A stretch of 64,000 nt of DNA from Stieleria maiorica. Lineage in GTDB: Bacteria > Planctomycetota > Planctomycetia > Pirellulales > Pirellulaceae. The DNA lies in the NCBI RefSeq assembly GCF_008035925.1, contig NZ_CP036264.1:3530203-3594202 (forward strand). The letters are read 5' to 3'. Under the pieces are notes generated by a model. The model saw only the letters and a program-made list of their open reading frames with translations. It had not been told where the DNA came from and searched no databases. Below are positions 21,153 to 30,631 of this stretch, piece after piece. Made by a program: the position numbers and the translations under genes. Within the stretch, counting starts at the first letter, position 1, and every line of letters begins with the position of its first letter.

Positions 21153-23629
21153 GCGGTCAGGGGTTTGACGCGCCAGATTTCGTCGGCGTACTGTTGGATC
21201 GTGCGATCGCTGGAGAACCAACCGCTGTGGGCGGTATTCAGAATGCTCATGCGATCCCAGGTGTCCGGGTCTTGATAGGTTTTCGCCACGCGGTCCTGGG
21301 CGTCGATAAAGCTACGCAGATCGGCGATGGTCAGCCATTGGTCCTGCGGACTCCTCAGACCCGAGATCAGCTCTCCGAACACACCGGGCTCGGATTCGTG
21401 GAAACGTCCGCCTTCGAGCAGTTCCATGACGCGGGCGATGGCCGGGTCGGCGGCAATGATTGCGTTTGGATCGTAGCTCTTGCGCGTCTCCTGGGCCTCG
21501 GCCGCGTTGAGTCCGAACAGGAAGAAGTTTTCCTCGCCGGCCTTCTCGCGGATCTCGATGTTCGCACCGTCGAGCGTTCCGATGGTCAGTGCACCATTCA
21601 TCATGAATTTCATGTTCCCCGTTCCCGACGCTTCTTTGCCGGCGGTGGAAATCTGTTCGGAAAGTTCGGTTCCGGGGCAAATGATTTCCATCGCGGAAAC
21701 GCGATAGTTGGGGAAAAAGACGAGTCGCAAGAGGTCGTGGGCGCGGGGATCGTTGTTGATCACGCCGGCGACGTTATTGATCAGTTTGACGATCATCTTT
21801 GCGATGTGATAACCCGGCGCGGCTTTGCCCCCGATCAGCACGCAGCGGGGAACCATGCCGGCGGTTTCGCCACGGAGGATCCGGTCGTACAGATGGATGA
21901 CGTGCAAGACGTTCATCAATTGTCGTTTGTATTCGTGAATCCGTTTGACCTGAACATCAAACAGCATGGTCGGGGCGAAGTCGACTCCGGTGTGTTGTTT
22001 GACGTATTTGGACAGGCGTTCTTTGTTGGCGTTTTTGACTTCGCGCCAACGCTTGCGGAAATCGGCGTCGTCGGCCAGCGGGGCCAACGCCGAGATCTGC
22101 TCCAAATCGGACTCCCAGCGTCGACCGATCGTTTCGTTCATCAAGTCACGTAGCGCCGGGTTGCAGTGTGACAGCCAGCGACGTTGCGTGACGCCGTTGG
22201 TTTTGTTGTTGATCTTGTCGGGCCAGATGCGATCGAAATCGGCGAACAGTCCCGATTTCAGCAGGTCGGTGTGCAGCTGTGCGACACCGTTGACGGAAAA
22301 GCTTCCGACGATGGACAGGTACGCCATTCGGATATGCGGCGTGTGGCCTTCTTCGATCAACGAAACGCGTTTCAGCAGTTCGGGTTCGTTGGGGAATTTT
22401 TCGGCGACTTCCGCGATAAACCGCTGGTTGATTTCAAAGATGATTTCCAACACCCGCGGCAGGAGTTGTCCGAACAGGCTGACCGACCAGCGTTCCAGGG
22501 CTTCCGGTAGCAGCGTGTGATTGGTGTAGGCCATGCATTGTGTCGTGATCTTCCACGCTTCATCCCATTCCAGTTGATGCTCGTCCATCAACAACCGCAT
22601 CAGCTCGGGAACGGCACAGGCGGGGTGGGTGTCGTTCAGCTGGAAACAATTCTTTTTGCCGAACTCCGAAAAATCTTCGCCGTGGCGTTCGACCCAATTG
22701 GCCAAGACGTCTTGCAGGCTGGCCGAGACCAGGAAGTACTGCTGTTTCAAACGCAGCTCTTTTCCGTTTTCGCTGGCGTCGTTGGGGTACAACACCATCG
22801 AGATTTGTTCGGCGTTGTTCTTTTGTGCGACCGATTCGGTGTAGCTGCCGGCATTGAATTCGCCCAGATCAAAGGCGTCGGTCGCCGTCGCTTTCCACAG
22901 TCGGAGCGTGTTGACCGTGCCGTTGCGATAACCCGGAATCGGCATGTCATAGGGAACGGCCAAGATGTCGTAGGATTCCACCCAGCGGCTGTGGGGTTTC
23001 CCTTGGTCATCGACGTAGCGTTCGGTCCGTCCGTACAGGCGAATCCGCTTGGTGTCCTCGGGGCGTTCGATTTCCCAGGGGTTTCCGTCGCGCAGCCAGT
23101 GGTCGGGGGCTTCGACCTGGCGGCCGCCGTCGATCAGCTGGTGGAACATGCCGTATTCGTAGCGGATGCCGTATCCCGAGACCGGCAGCTGCAGATTGGC
23201 ACAGCTGTCCAGAAAGCAAGCCGCCAGCCGCCCCAGGCCGCCGTTGCCCAGTCCGGCGTCGTGTTCTTTGTCCAGGACTTCTTCCAGCTGGACGCCGAAC
23301 CGATGCAGCGCCTTGCGCATCGGTTCGTCCAGGTCCATGTTCTGGATCGCGTTGTTGAGTGAGCGACCCAGCAGGAATTCCAGCGACAAGTAATTCACGT
23401 GACGGGTGTCGCTCGATGCCAGCAGCTCGCGGGTCCGCCGCCAGTCGCGGCTGATTCGGTCACGGATGGTGATGGCCGCGGCACGAAAGCAATAGCCGGG
23501 GTCAGAATCGATCTCGTCGCGTCCCAGGGTGAATAGCAGGTGCCGGCGTAGCTCGTGCGACAGAGAGCCCAGCAGCACGTCGTCGGTTTCAGGAGCAGAT
23601 GAGACAGCGGAATCGAGAGTCTTTTGCAT
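21149..23629 (-). CDS. glgP: Glycogen/alpha-glucan phosphorylase
   Basis: This 826-residue GT35 enzyme releases glucose-1-phosphate from glycogen. The pyridoxal-phosphate site is the segment KEASGTGNMKFMMNG, with TLDGANIEI following; 'GLGNGGLGRLAACFLDS' and 'VSGYGIRYEYGMF' are also characteristic. Length is normal for the family. Start is the ATG at 23629 (MQKTLDSAV); the leader has no strong Shine-Dalgarno. It is convergent with the GH13_18 phosphorylase and overlaps its 3' end by 4 bp. Confidence 0.98.
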   Translation of the reverse strand: MQKTLDSAVSSAPETDDVLLGSLSHELRRHLLFTLGRDEIDSDPGYCFRAAAITIRDRISRDWRRTRELLASSDTRHVNYLSLEFLLGRSLNNAIQNMDLDEPMRKALHRFGVQLEEVLDKEHDAGLGNGGLGRLAACFLDSCANLQLPVSGYGIRYEYGMFHQLIDGGRQVEAPDHWLRDGNPWEIERPEDTKRIRLYGRTERYVDDQGKPHSRWVESYDILAVPYDMPIPGYRNGTVNTLRLWKATATDAFDLGEFNAGSYTESVAQKNNAEQISMVLYPNDASENGKELRLKQQYFLVSASLQDVLANWVERHGEDFSEFGKKNCFQLNDTHPACAVPELMRLLMDEHQLEWDEAWKITTQCMAYTNHTLLPEALERWSVSLFGQLLPRVLEIIFEINQRFIAEVAEKFPNEPELLKRVSLIEEGHTPHIRMAYLSIVGSFSVNGVAQLHTDLLKSGLFADFDRIWPDKINNKTNGVTQRRWLSHCNPALRDLMNETIGRRWESDLEQISALAPLADDADFRKRWREVKNANKERLSKYVKQHTGVDFAPTMLFDVQVKRIHEYKRQLMNVLHVIHLYDRILRGETAGMVPRCVLIGGKAAPGYHIAKMIVKLINNVAGVINNDPRAHDLLRLVFFPNYRVSAMEIICPGTELSEQISTAGKEASGTGNMKFMMNGALTIGTLDGANIEIREKAGEENFFLFGLNAAEAQETRKSYDPNAIIAADPAIARVMELLEGGRFHESEPGVFGELISGLRSPQDQWLTIADLRSFIDAQDRVAKTYQDPDTWDRMSILNTAHSGWFSSDRTIQQYADEIWRVKPLTA

Positions 23630-24166
23630 CGGTAAGATCGAGGGGCTATTGGGATCCGAGTCAATTCTCAGACTGACAAGTCTTAGACAGACAGTGGCAG
23701 GCTCAACACCTTGTCATAAGGTGCAACCGGCCGAGAAACAAGCGGGAGAGCGGCGACGCCGGACAGCGGCGAAATGACCGCCCTCACGGGGATGAAACGG
23801 TGTGTGCACTATGTCGCGCTGGCGACGGGCAGGACGCAATCATCTTTCCCGATCGGCAAGACCGGCGTTTCACGCGAGCCAAAGCCAAGGGATTATCGCT
23901 TCGCCACACGCGCCAAGCTGAATCATCGGCGTCAAGCCCGCGACCGATGCGATCCCTTCAAGCGGTCCGGTCCACTGGGCTCGCGACCTCGAACGTGAGA
24001 GGGGAATGATTTCCCCGCGGCGTCAACCGACAGACCGCTGTTCTGCCGGTCCGTTGTCCCGCATTCCGGCTGATTTCCACAGACCTTGCGGGCCGTCGAG
24101 GTACCCGCAAGACACGTTTTTCAGCCCCCTCCCCCGATGTGAGCGATTCTGTTCCGAGCGAGATCC
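23630..24166. other. 537-bp divergent intergenic region
   Basis: The region lies between the starts of glgP and the solute-binding protein gene, so it should hold both promoters. I find no convincing coding frame, no clear promoter consensus and no known riboswitch. A small hairpin CACCTTGTCATAAGGTG lies near 23710. Confidence 0.45.
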
Positions 24167-25444
24167 ATGAAGCAATCCCGACGTACGTTCCTGACCAACG
24201 CCTCGGCCACGCTTGCCGCAGGTGCCGCGTCGCAACGCGTTTTCGGCGATGCCCCCTACGGCTTCGTTCGGCAGAAGCGAACGTTGCGCGTCCTGGGAAC
24301 GCACGTCACGCTTCAGGAACCGATTCGCCAGAAAGCGGAAAAGGATTTGGGGATCGAGATCCACTTCCAGCCCGGAGGCAGCGCCTCGGTCTTGCACCAG
24401 GCATCCACGCGGCCGGAATCGTTTGATCTGTACGAACAATGGTCCAATAGCATCCGCTTGCTGTGGCAGGCCGGGGCGATTGAGCCGATCGAGACGTCGC
24501 GTTTGGTCTACTGGGACGAGATCAACAGCCTGACCAAGACGGGAAAGCTGACACCGCACGGGCGGATCGGTGCCGGGGATGCGCCGAACAAACTGCTGTA
24601 CGTTCAGAACAACGGAGCCCTCGGGGCGGACGAAACGCGGCGGATCAGTTTTCTGCCGTATGTCCACAACGTCGATTCGTTTGCCTATGACGCGTCGGTC
24701 GTCCCTCGTGGTGTCGCCTATCAAACGGAAAGCTGGAGTTGGTTGTTGGATTCTCGCTGGGCGGGACGAGTTGCGTTGTGCAATGAGCCGACGATCGGGT
24801 TGTTCGACATCGCGCTGGCCGCAAAGTCGAAAGGGTTGGTGGAAATCGAGGACATCGGCAACATGTCCAAGTCCGAAATCACGGCCTTGTTTCGCGTGTT
24901 GGTCCAATTGAGGCGGGAAGGACACTTTCGCGGTGTTTGGAACAGCGTGCCACGATCGGTGGAATTGATGCGGGGCGGAGAGGCGGTCATCGAAAGCATG
25001 TTTTCGCCGGGCGTGTCTGCCCTGCGCGCCGAGAACATTGACTGTGTGTACGCGGCACCGAAAGAAGGCTATCGCGCCTGGCACGGTGTGATGTGCCTTT
25101 CTTCGGCCGCCTCCAACGCATCCAAGGATGCGGCGTACGAGTACATGAATTGGTGGCTGTCCGGTTGGCCGGGAGCGTTTGTCGCTCGACAAGGTTACTA
25201 CATCTCCAACCCCCAGCGATCTCGTCGCGAAATGACCGCCCAGGAGTGGGACTATTGGTATGCCGGGAAAACCGCGGTGACCGACCTGACGGGGACCGAC
25301 GGACGCACCGTCGTGCGACGCGGCGAAACCCGCACCGGCGGATCGTACGAGCGACGATTCAGCAACGTCGCGGTCTGGAACACCGTGATGGAGAACTACG
25401 AATTCACGTTAAGCGGTTGGAACGAGTTTCTGACCGCGACTTAA
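24167..25444 (+). CDS. TAT-exported extracellular solute-binding protein
   Basis: A 425-residue periplasmic binding protein resembling spermidine/putrescine-type binding proteins. The N-terminus MKQSRRTFLTNASATLAAG has a twin-arginine motif (SRRTFL) and a hydrophobic segment ending near VFGDA. The mature part begins with strand-like TLRVLGTHVTL and contains PYVHNVDSFAYDASVV and ESWSWLLDSRWAGRVAL, typical of this fold. No ABC permease or ATPase is nearby. The next gene, 23 bp downstream on the same strand, is a membrane histidine kinase, so the protein may present a ligand to that sensor rather than serve transport (inference). Ligand unknown. Confidence 0.85.
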   Translation: MKQSRRTFLTNASATLAAGAASQRVFGDAPYGFVRQKRTLRVLGTHVTLQEPIRQKAEKDLGIEIHFQPGGSASVLHQASTRPESFDLYEQWSNSIRLLWQAGAIEPIETSRLVYWDEINSLTKTGKLTPHGRIGAGDAPNKLLYVQNNGALGADETRRISFLPYVHNVDSFAYDASVVPRGVAYQTESWSWLLDSRWAGRVALCNEPTIGLFDIALAAKSKGLVEIEDIGNMSKSEITALFRVLVQLRREGHFRGVWNSVPRSVELMRGGEAVIESMFSPGVSALRAENIDCVYAAPKEGYRAWHGVMCLSSAASNASKDAAYEYMNWWLSGWPGAFVARQGYYISNPQRSRREMTAQEWDYWYAGKTAVTDLTGTDGRTVVRRGETRTGGSYERRFSNVAVWNTVMENYEFTLSGWNEFLTAT

Positions 25445-25467
25445 TCAATCGCCCGCGTTTGACAAGT

Positions 25468-27330
25468 ATGTTTCAGCTGTCGCTTAAACGAAAGATCTAC
25501 CTCGGATTCGGCATCATTTTGATGCTGGTGTTCGGCAATGCGCTGGCGGTCTACTTCGGCTCCAAACGGATCGCCCAAGTCTTTGACCGAATGAGCGAGA
25601 TCGAGGCGATCAACGCCGTCGTGCTGCGATTGGACCGCGATGTACAAGAGCTGCGATTGCGAGCCGACCGGTTCGTTTATTCCGGCCGCGAATCACAATC
25701 CAATGCGGCCAAAGAGATCTTCGAGCGATTGCGGGTCAACATCGACGCGGCGACACGACAGCAGACCGATCCTGAAATGGTCACGCTGTTCCGTCAAATC
25801 GATTCGCGCGTGACGGAGTATGCCAAACACTTTGACGCCGTGATCGTCGAGCGGAAAATCCGGCAAGATCTGGTCGAACAGCAGTTACCGGTGCTGGTGC
25901 GACAGATCGAACAACAGATGGCGGGTCTGTCCACGTGGTTGAACGGGGCGGAGACGACCGATCAACGATTGGCACTGGTGCGATCCCAATCCGCATTTTC
26001 CAAGGCCGAAAAACTTCTGCTGCGGTATTTCGAAAATCCAGACGGCGAACTGGTCGAGTCAGCGGTGGCAGAGATCAACGATGCCGTGGGGCAACTGGCG
26101 GAAATTGAAGGGCTGCAACGCGAGGTCGATGCCGTCGTCGGAGCGATCCGAGAGTTCGAAAGTGTCGGATTGCGCGCGGTGCAGGCGACTCGAAGCTACC
26201 TGTTCCTTCGAAACGTCGTGATCGCCGGCGAGGAATCGGAGGTGTCGTACTATTCGGCACAGCTGCGTTCGCGCGCCGAATCGCGACGGGAATTCATCGC
26301 ATCGGAATTGGCGGCCACCTCCAATCGCGTCGGCCTGTTTTCCTGGGCAATCGTTGTGACGGCGGTCGGATTGTCGCTGTTGATCGCCACTCGGCTGGCA
26401 TTGGCGATCGTCACCCCGATCTCGGACTTGACCAACACGTTCGAGCGCCTGTCCAGTGGCGAAGTGCTGTCCGATGTGCCGGGGACACGGCGCAAGGACG
26501 AGATCGGCAAGATGGCGACGGCGGCCCGCATCTTTAGCGACCAGAACCTACGGACGCGAGAATTGCTCGAGCAGTCACAGCAACTGGGGATCGAGCTTCG
26601 CGAACAGGCAAACCTGCTCCAGGCGACCAACGAAGAACTCGACAGCTTCGCCTATGTGGCGTCTCACGATCTGCGTTCCCCGCTGCGAGGAATCAAGCAC
26701 CTGGCACAATGGATCGAAGAAGATGTTCGTGGCGACTTGTCCAGCGAAGGTGAAGTCTACTTGAACAATCTGAAAACCCGGGTGGGTAAGCTTGAGGTTC
26801 TGCTGGAGGATTTGCTGGACTTTTCGCGTGTCGGACGCATCGAACCTGCGTCGGAGACGGTTGCCGTCGAATCGGTGCTGGAAAACATCGTTGACATGGT
26901 CAGCAACCCCAACGAGATCCGCATCGATTGGCCGGGCGATCTTCCCGAATTCGAAACCGTCCGCGCACCGCTGGAGCAAGTGTTTATGAACTTGATCGGC
27001 AACGCGATCAAACACAACGACAAAGGCCCCGACGGGGCGGTCGAAGTGACCTGGTCCGCCGAGGGGGATCGTTATGAGTTTGCAGTGCAAGACAACGGTC
27101 CCGGAATCGACGCGGCCAATTTCGACCGCATCTTTCAGATGTATCAACGTGTCGGCGATACCTCGATCGAAGGCAGCGGCATGGGCCTTGCGATCGTCAA
27201 GAAACAAGTGGAGTTCTTTGGCGGCCGGATTCGTGTGACGTCACAAATCGGCCAGGGAACCCGGTTCAATTTTACGTGGCCTTGTCAATTGCAGACAACG
27301 CCGTCCGAAGTCGTCTGTGGAGCAGTGTGA
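25468..27330 (+). CDS. Membrane sensor histidine kinase
   Basis: A 620-residue kinase. Membrane helices lie at about residues 10-31 and 288-312; between them is a ~255-residue, mostly helical periplasmic domain of the four-helix-bundle kind. A HAMP domain (about 313-365) and a short coiled coil come next. The HisKA site is H400 in ASHDLRSPLRG. The ATP-binding domain has the N-box GNAIKHN at 511-517, DNGPGI at 542-547 and GSGMGLAI at 569-576. The ATG at 25468 is chosen because it starts the first membrane helix; the frame upstream lies inside the binding-protein gene. It overlaps the next gene, a response regulator, by one base (TGATG), so the two are translationally coupled partners. Confidence 0.93.
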   Translation: MFQLSLKRKIYLGFGIILMLVFGNALAVYFGSKRIAQVFDRMSEIEAINAVVLRLDRDVQELRLRADRFVYSGRESQSNAAKEIFERLRVNIDAATRQQTDPEMVTLFRQIDSRVTEYAKHFDAVIVERKIRQDLVEQQLPVLVRQIEQQMAGLSTWLNGAETTDQRLALVRSQSAFSKAEKLLLRYFENPDGELVESAVAEINDAVGQLAEIEGLQREVDAVVGAIREFESVGLRAVQATRSYLFLRNVVIAGEESEVSYYSAQLRSRAESRREFIASELAATSNRVGLFSWAIVVTAVGLSLLIATRLALAIVTPISDLTNTFERLSSGEVLSDVPGTRRKDEIGKMATAARIFSDQNLRTRELLEQSQQLGIELREQANLLQATNEELDSFAYVASHDLRSPLRGIKHLAQWIEEDVRGDLSSEGEVYLNNLKTRVGKLEVLLEDLLDFSRVGRIEPASETVAVESVLENIVDMVSNPNEIRIDWPGDLPEFETVRAPLEQVFMNLIGNAIKHNDKGPDGAVEVTWSAEGDRYEFAVQDNGPGIDAANFDRIFQMYQRVGDTSIEGSGMGLAIVKKQVEFFGGRIRVTSQIGQGTRFNFTWPCQLQTTPSEVVCGAV

Positions 27331-27767
27331 TGAGCAATGTCGTTCCAACCCTGGTGGTCGTCGAAGACGACTTCGTCGATCTGGAAATCGTCAAGCGGGG
27401 CGTCGCGAAGAAGCAGATGGAGGTCGGCATCATCAACGCCGCCGACGGGAATTCCGCTCTGGAATTGTTGCGGTCGGATTGCTTGACCGACCAGCAGCGG
27501 TCACAATTGATCGTCTTGCTGGACATCAACATGCCTGGGATGAACGGGCATCAGTTCTTGGAGGCGATCAGGGCTGATGAAACCCTAAGACGCACGATCG
27601 TTTTCATCCTCACCACATCGGATCACCCTCGTGATATCTCACGCGCCTACGATCGCAACGTGGCGGGGTACTTCTTGAAATCAAACGTGGACGGTTTGTT
27701 GGAAACCCTGGCGATTTATCTCGATCACGTGAAATTCCCTCCTGTGGTGTCTCTGCAACCGGTCTGA
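27330..27767 (+). CDS. Single-domain response regulator (Rcp1-like)
   Basis: A 145-residue CheY-like receiver without an output domain. The acidic pair is in VVVEDDFVD, the phosphoacceptor is D65 in VLLDINMPGMNG, the switch Thr/Ser in ILTTSDHP and the conserved Lys in YFLKSN. The insertion between strands 2 and 3 (CLTDQQRS) is typical of Rcp1-type regulators partnered with phytochrome-like kinases. It starts at the ATG overlapping the kinase stop codon. It is the probable first phosphate acceptor of the upstream kinase. Confidence 0.92.
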   Translation: MSNVVPTLVVVEDDFVDLEIVKRGVAKKQMEVGIINAADGNSALELLRSDCLTDQQRSQLIVLLDINMPGMNGHQFLEAIRADETLRRTIVFILTTSDHPRDISRAYDRNVAGYFLKSNVDGLLETLAIYLDHVKFPPVVSLQPV

Positions 27768-27966
27768 TTGTCGGTGTTCAGCCAACTCCGCTGAACGAAC
27801 ACGCATCCGACCGCGACACGATCTACCTGTTAATCAGGCGGCAATTGCGCGTCCCGATCACTCCCCCCGGCATCCCACCAACCTGTGCCACCGGTGATTC
27901 ACCCACGCGGGCGCGCTCCGATTGCTCTCCAATCCCCCCTCCCGTCAACCCACCTGGAGAACCGAA

Positions 27967-28488
27967 ATGACAAGCGTGGTCACCCCAGCCCCACAGACTC
28001 GCAAACGTCCGCTACAACAGGTCATGCAGGCACACCGGTCCAAGCGGATCGAGAGCAAAGTCGGTAAGGATTTGCTTGCTCCGTCGGCAATCGCACACAC
28101 GCCTCGAATTCTGTGCATCGACGACGATCCGGAGATTTGCCGAACCTTGGAAATGCGGCTCAGCACCTACCGGGCCGAGGTCCAAGTCGCCTATTTCGGG
28201 ACGCAAGGTTTCTGGGAAGCGATCACCGATCATCCCGATCTGATTTTGATGGACGTCTCGATGCCCAGTGGCGACGGGCGATTCGTGCTGGAATCACTAC
28301 GCAACAACCAGGCGACGCGGCGGATTCCGGTCATCGTGCTTACCGGCATGCGTTCACCCGACCTGCGATCGGAAATGATGGCCTTGGGGGCAGACTGTTT
28401 CCTGAACAAACCGGTCCATTTCGATGTGTTGCTCCGCGAAATGCGGGCCTTTGTCGACCTTTCAAAACGCGATCCATCGTCGCACTAG
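27967..28488 (+). CDS. Response regulator with basic N-terminal extension
   Basis: A 173-residue protein. A basic, disordered-looking extension of ~45 residues precedes one receiver domain: CIDDDPEICRT, phosphoacceptor D96 in LILMDVSMPSGDG, switch VLTGM, and FLNKPV with the Lys. It has no DNA-binding domain. The ATG at 27967 is preferred because CTGGAGA lies just upstream; the in-frame start 15 codons earlier lacks one. The receiver resembles the second REC of the 30632-31567 protein, particularly around 'VIVLTGMR'. About 200 bp separates it from the previous gene. Confidence 0.9.
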   Translation: MTSVVTPAPQTRKRPLQQVMQAHRSKRIESKVGKDLLAPSAIAHTPRILCIDDDPEICRTLEMRLSTYRAEVQVAYFGTQGFWEAITDHPDLILMDVSMPSGDGRFVLESLRNNQATRRIPVIVLTGMRSPDLRSEMMALGADCFLNKPVHFDVLLREMRAFVDLSKRDPSSH

Positions 28489-28576
28489 CGGTCAAATGCG
28501 GCCGTACCGTCACGAATCGGGGGCGTGGCGGCGGGACGCTTTTTTTTAACAGCCAACCGCAGCATGGGAGAGTGCC

Positions 28577-30151
28577 ATGGTGATAGCAGAACAGAAGACG
28601 CAGCTGAGCATCTTGTTGATCGAGGACGATTTGGTCGACGGTGAATCGATCACGCGATCGCTGCACAAGGCGTTTCCGGATTGTGGCATCCTCCGTGCAT
28701 CGTGTCTGGGCGATGCACTTGCCGCGGTCAATGAATCGTTATTTGATGTCGTGCTCGCCGATCTGTCGCTGCCCGATAGCCGGGGGCTGGATTCCGTGGT
28801 CAGCATGGTCCAGGCCTGTCCTCAAAACCCCTTGATCGTGTTGACCGGGCATGCCGACGACGAACTGTCGCTCGCGGCAATCGCCGAAGGGGCTCAAGAC
28901 TACCTGGTCAAGGGACGCATCAATCCGGAACTGCTGCAACGCTCGATTCGCTATGCGATCCAACGACACGCGATGGCGAGAAACAACGACCAATTGTTGC
29001 AGACCCTCCGTGAGCGAGATCTGTTGTTGCAGACCAAGAACAAAAAGCTCGAAAAGGCATGCCGGACGGCGCAGAAGTTTGTCGACAACGTCTCGCATGA
29101 GTTTCGAACACCGCTGACCGTGATCATGGAATATGCCTCGCTGCTGGAAGATGGCATCGCCGGGCCGGTCAGTGACGAACAGGCCAAATTGCTGGGCGTG
29201 ATCGATGATCGTGCCAGTGATCTGAACAACATGGTCGACGACATGCTTGATGTCAGCAAGCTGGAATCGGGGCTGCTCGGGGCATCGCGTTCCCAGTGCA
29301 CGGTGGCCGAAATCATTGAGCACGTCTTGCCGGCGATTCGACGCAAAGCAATGGTTCGCGATGTTCGTCTGGAACTGCAGATCGACGACGACTTGCCCGA
29401 CGTGTTTTGCGATTCAGCCAAGGTCGGCCGCGTGATCGTCAATCTTGCCATCAACGCGATCAAGTTCACTCGCAATCCCGGTCAAGTCTGCATCTCCGCC
29501 CGGCGTCACGGTGAGACGGATGTGTCGATCGCCGTCACGGACAACGGCGTCGGAATCCCGATTGACCGCCAGCGTGAGATCTTCAATCGATTCGCACAGG
29601 TCAAAACCGAGGTGCGTGACAGCACGAAAGGGTTCGGACTGGGATTAAATATCGCACAGGAGTTGGTGGAAATCAATTTCGGCAAAATGGATGTCGAAAG
29701 CACCGAGGGGGTGGGAAGTACGTTCAGTTTTACTTTGCCGGTGAATTGCCCCGGTGAAGTGACGCGGCGATTCGTCGATCGCCTGGCCGAAGTGCCGGAC
29801 GGTCCGCAAAGTGTCACGGCCATCCGTGCCACGTTACAAGAAGACGCAAGTGAGTCGGCGGTTTTGGATGTCGAGCGGTTTCTGGTTCACATCCTTCGAC
29901 AAAACGATTTGATCTTTCCGCTCCCCCAACGGCAATGGCTGCTGTTGGTGTCTGTGCCGGAGATCGCGTTGGAGGAGTTCTTGGCGCGACTGGACAAGGA
30001 ACGACAGCAAATCAATCGCAATCGTCCCCGCGGCCCGTTGCCGGATTTCCGAATCGACGTGGAGGGAACCTGGGACGTTTCCCGGCACCCACGCGACGTC
30101 GTCCAGATGGTCAATCAACAACTCGATCAAGAGCAGTACTGTGTCGCATGA
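28577..30151 (+). CDS. Cytoplasmic REC-histidine kinase with C-terminal GGDEF-like domain
   Basis: A 524-residue soluble protein with reversed architecture. The receiver domain comes first (IEDDLVDGES; D62 in VVLADLSLPDSRG; K112 in YLVKGR). A coiled-coil linker, HisKA (H174 in VSHEFRTPL) and a HATPase domain follow (NAIKFTRN, TDNGVGIPI, GFGLGLNIA). Residues about 410-500 form a separate domain whose pattern (LVHILRQNDLIF...WLLLV) recalls a GGDEF fold without the GGDEF signature, so cyclase activity is not expected. A paralogue with the same architecture lies at 31925-33595 on the other strand. Good ribosome site (GGGAGAG) before the ATG. The last 11 bases overlap the next regulator gene. Confidence 0.9.
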   Translation: MVIAEQKTQLSILLIEDDLVDGESITRSLHKAFPDCGILRASCLGDALAAVNESLFDVVLADLSLPDSRGLDSVVSMVQACPQNPLIVLTGHADDELSLAAIAEGAQDYLVKGRINPELLQRSIRYAIQRHAMARNNDQLLQTLRERDLLLQTKNKKLEKACRTAQKFVDNVSHEFRTPLTVIMEYASLLEDGIAGPVSDEQAKLLGVIDDRASDLNNMVDDMLDVSKLESGLLGASRSQCTVAEIIEHVLPAIRRKAMVRDVRLELQIDDDLPDVFCDSAKVGRVIVNLAINAIKFTRNPGQVCISARRHGETDVSIAVTDNGVGIPIDRQREIFNRFAQVKTEVRDSTKGFGLGLNIAQELVEINFGKMDVESTEGVGSTFSFTLPVNCPGEVTRRFVDRLAEVPDGPQSVTAIRATLQEDASESAVLDVERFLVHILRQNDLIFPLPQRQWLLLVSVPEIALEEFLARLDKERQQINRNRPRGPLPDFRIDVEGTWDVSRHPRDVVQMVNQQLDQEQYCVA

Positions 30152-30521
30152 ATCCAAGATTGTGGTGATCGATGACGACCGCGGGATCGTTCTGGGCGTG
30201 CAAATGCGGCTCCGCCACGCGGGATTCGACGTCTCGGTCGCTTACGACGGCACCGAAGGCCTGGAACTGATCCGCTCACAGAACCCCGACCTGGTGCTGC
30301 TGGATGTCCAGATGCCGAACCTGGACGGGTTGGCGGTGCTGAAGTGTCTTCGCGAAGACCCCGACGTGGTCACGCCCCCGGTGATCATGCTGTCGGCCAG
30401 TCTGCAAGATCAACAAACGGCGCTCGATGCCGGGGCACACTATTTCCTGACCAAACCCTATCGCAGCAGCGATTTGATCGATGCCATCGCGTCGGTCCTG
30501 CCCACATCGGCATCCGTCTAG
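30141..30521 (+). CDS. Single-domain response regulator
   Basis: A 126-residue CheY-like receiver: VVIDDDRGIV, phosphoacceptor D55 in LVLLDVQMPNLDG, switch Ser in MLSASL, and K105-region YFLTKPY. It starts with GTG at 30141, overlapping the end of the preceding REC-kinase by 11 bases, so it is probably translationally coupled and its direct partner. No output domain. Confidence 0.88.
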   Translation: MSHESKIVVIDDDRGIVLGVQMRLRHAGFDVSVAYDGTEGLELIRSQNPDLVLLDVQMPNLDGLAVLKCLREDPDVVTPPVIMLSASLQDQQTALDAGAHYFLTKPYRSSDLIDAIASVLPTSASV

Positions 30522-30631
30522 GTGTGCAGGCCTTCGCCGCCTGCAGTCGCCGCGTCGCGTCGACCGGGTATCGCGTTAATGCAAAAAACCAACGAATCCT
30601 CCGACATATCAACCGACCCTGGAGAACAATC

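Noticed and set aside
20951..23362. Plus-strand frames (400 and 281 residues) across glgP
   Set aside because: Antisense shadows of glycogen phosphorylase, whose motifs are intact.
24023..25192. 389-residue minus-strand frame
   Set aside because: Antisense to the solute-binding protein gene, which has a TAT signal and clear fold.
28535..28550. Rho-independent terminator before the REC-kinase gene
   Set aside because: There is a T8 run but the preceding GC-rich sequence gives only a ~4-bp stem.
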